The position numbers and the translations under genes are program-made. 64,000 nt of DNA from Prosapia bicincta (lineage: Eukaryota; Arthropoda; Insecta; Hemiptera; Cercopidae). Location: contig JBAIZL010000005.1 of assembly GCA_036971475.1 (NCBI GenBank), forward strand, positions 242,363,323 through 242,427,322, given 5' to 3'. Position 1 is the first letter of the stretch; each line of letters begins with the position of its first letter. A model generated the notes under the pieces. The model did not search any database and was not told the DNA's origin. It worked only from the letters and a program-made list of their open reading frames with translations. Below, piece after piece: positions 62,771-64,000 of this stretch.

Positions 62771-64000
62771 CTTGAACATTAAATTTGGTAAAGATTTACA
62801 TTAATTTTATACTCAAATACAAAGCTATAGGAAAATCACTCAATTTTTGTAAAAAAAGCAAATAAAGTTTTATAAAACATTAATGTATAAAATACTTGAA
62901 AGTATTACCATAGAAATAATAAAAATAATAAAATGACAACAATATAACAGTAATTTCAATTTTTAATATGACCTTATATTATAAACATTTGAGTTTTAAT
63001 GTTGACATTTAAAAAATTATTAACTATAATAAACAATATTGTAATATTGTTCAACATTTACTATAATATTATTTGTGTTGATTTTGAACTTTTTTACTTT
63101 ACACAAATACTGTATCATAATTTTAGTATGTATTATTTCAGAGTAGTCTTTTAGAATATGATTGAAAATGAAACTAATTTGAGGATAATAGTAGCCTACT
63201 CATAAGTAGAGTGGTAGTGAGAAGTCACTCTTCTAACATTAATTTATAAACTACTATTATACTTTACCTAGGACTAGCCTTTTCTAAGAAACTTTCTCAG
63301 ATATAATACAGTAATTACTTGCTGCAACTTATATTTAATGAAATTAGTCTATTCTATTTTAGGCACTACAGCTGGTATTTCTTTTTAAATCAGGAAGTGA
63401 AATGCAAAAGTTTATTAGCCATTTCCTTTAAAATGTCTGAACTGGAGTAGCCACTAGTGCCAATGTTTGACATGTGCTGCTACTTCTGGATTTTTTTCAG
63501 AACCATTTTAACATTTATATAGATACAGTATTGTTTTGTTTGTTAGATATCTCCAACACTATCAGCTCTAACAGGGGTGAGGTGAAACATTTGTGTTTTG
63601 TTTTTATAAGATCTTATATTTATATTTATCTGTATTATTGGATTGTTATTTTCAATGCTTTTATCTGTTGCTTATCTCCGTTTATCCATCTTCGTTTATA
63701 CATGTATGAAACACACACACACATACACACTTTAAATGATATTATTATAGTTTAAAAAAATATTTTAGAATTATTGTTTTTTAAAGAACATATATAGCCT
63801 ATATTTAAAAAATAAAAATCATTAAATTTTGTAAGTATGTACTACGTTTGGTTTTTAGGCTTAAAAATACACTTGCACATAAATATATAACTATATTGTT
63901 TTATTCAATATAAATCTCTTTCTTAGTTGTGAATAACATAGAAAAATATTCATTTCTATAAAAAGTAAAAACACAGTCTTATTGACGTTGGTTTTTTAAT
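62771..64000. other. Upstream of STPG2-like gene, no recognised feature
   Basis: AT-rich; promoter and any 5' UTR exon should lie here but none is identifiable. A short (CA)n-like stretch is near 63711-63730. Confidence 0.4.

Overview
The window is AT-rich animal DNA (introns with GT-AG borders, no operons), most likely from an arthropod or another invertebrate. The reasons are a BEL/Pao LTR retrotransposon (known only from animals), a flood of Penelope-like elements (PLEs) with GIY-YIG endonucleases, an STPG2-like axonemal/sperm-tail gene spread over 31 kb, and secreted knottin-type cysteine-rich genes. The species cannot be named from the sequence.

Host genes, all on the minus strand. (1) 62770 to 31477: a complete 12-exon STPG2-like gene (533 codons), assembled here exon by exon; every junction keeps frame and the repeated Pro-Gly-Pro-x-x-Tyr motifs continue across exons. 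(2) 14317 to 8020: a two-exon gene for a secreted protein of 132 residues with a six-cysteine inhibitor-cystine-knot spacing. (3) 2879 to 2757: the first exon of a second gene with the same plan (signal peptide, acidic spacer, one Cys, phase-0 donor just before the expected second Cys); its second exon would lie left of the window. An unidentified 66-codon ORF (4796-4996, minus) lies between them.

Mobile DNA. 16.9-26.5 kb is a three-layer nest: a PLE copy split by a low-coding element with an 8-bp target duplication (17071-26041), itself split by a 7,431-bp BEL/Pao element (18439-25869) with 799-bp LTRs that differ at one site I could find and a 5-bp target duplication ATATT. Gag and Pol share one reading frame separated by a single TGA followed by CTAG, a known stop-readthrough context; the 3' end of pol is frameshifted. 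Intron 11 of the STPG2-like gene holds a second nest (hAT-type shell, two pogo/Tigger-like elements, a PLE with an open 232-codon GIY-YIG ORF). Other introns hold further Tigger, hAT and PLE copies, (TA)n/(CT)n tracts and long palindromes.

The most unusual pattern is in the PLEs. At least eight divergent families occur, many as fold-back pairs with their 3' ends pointing outward, and their ends repeatedly show hammerhead-ribozyme-like cores: CTGANGA or a variant, a hairpin, GAAA, a self-complementary stem III ending in a cleavage triplet, and in several copies a pairing stem I. Three of the palindromes sit directly against (TA)n tracts.
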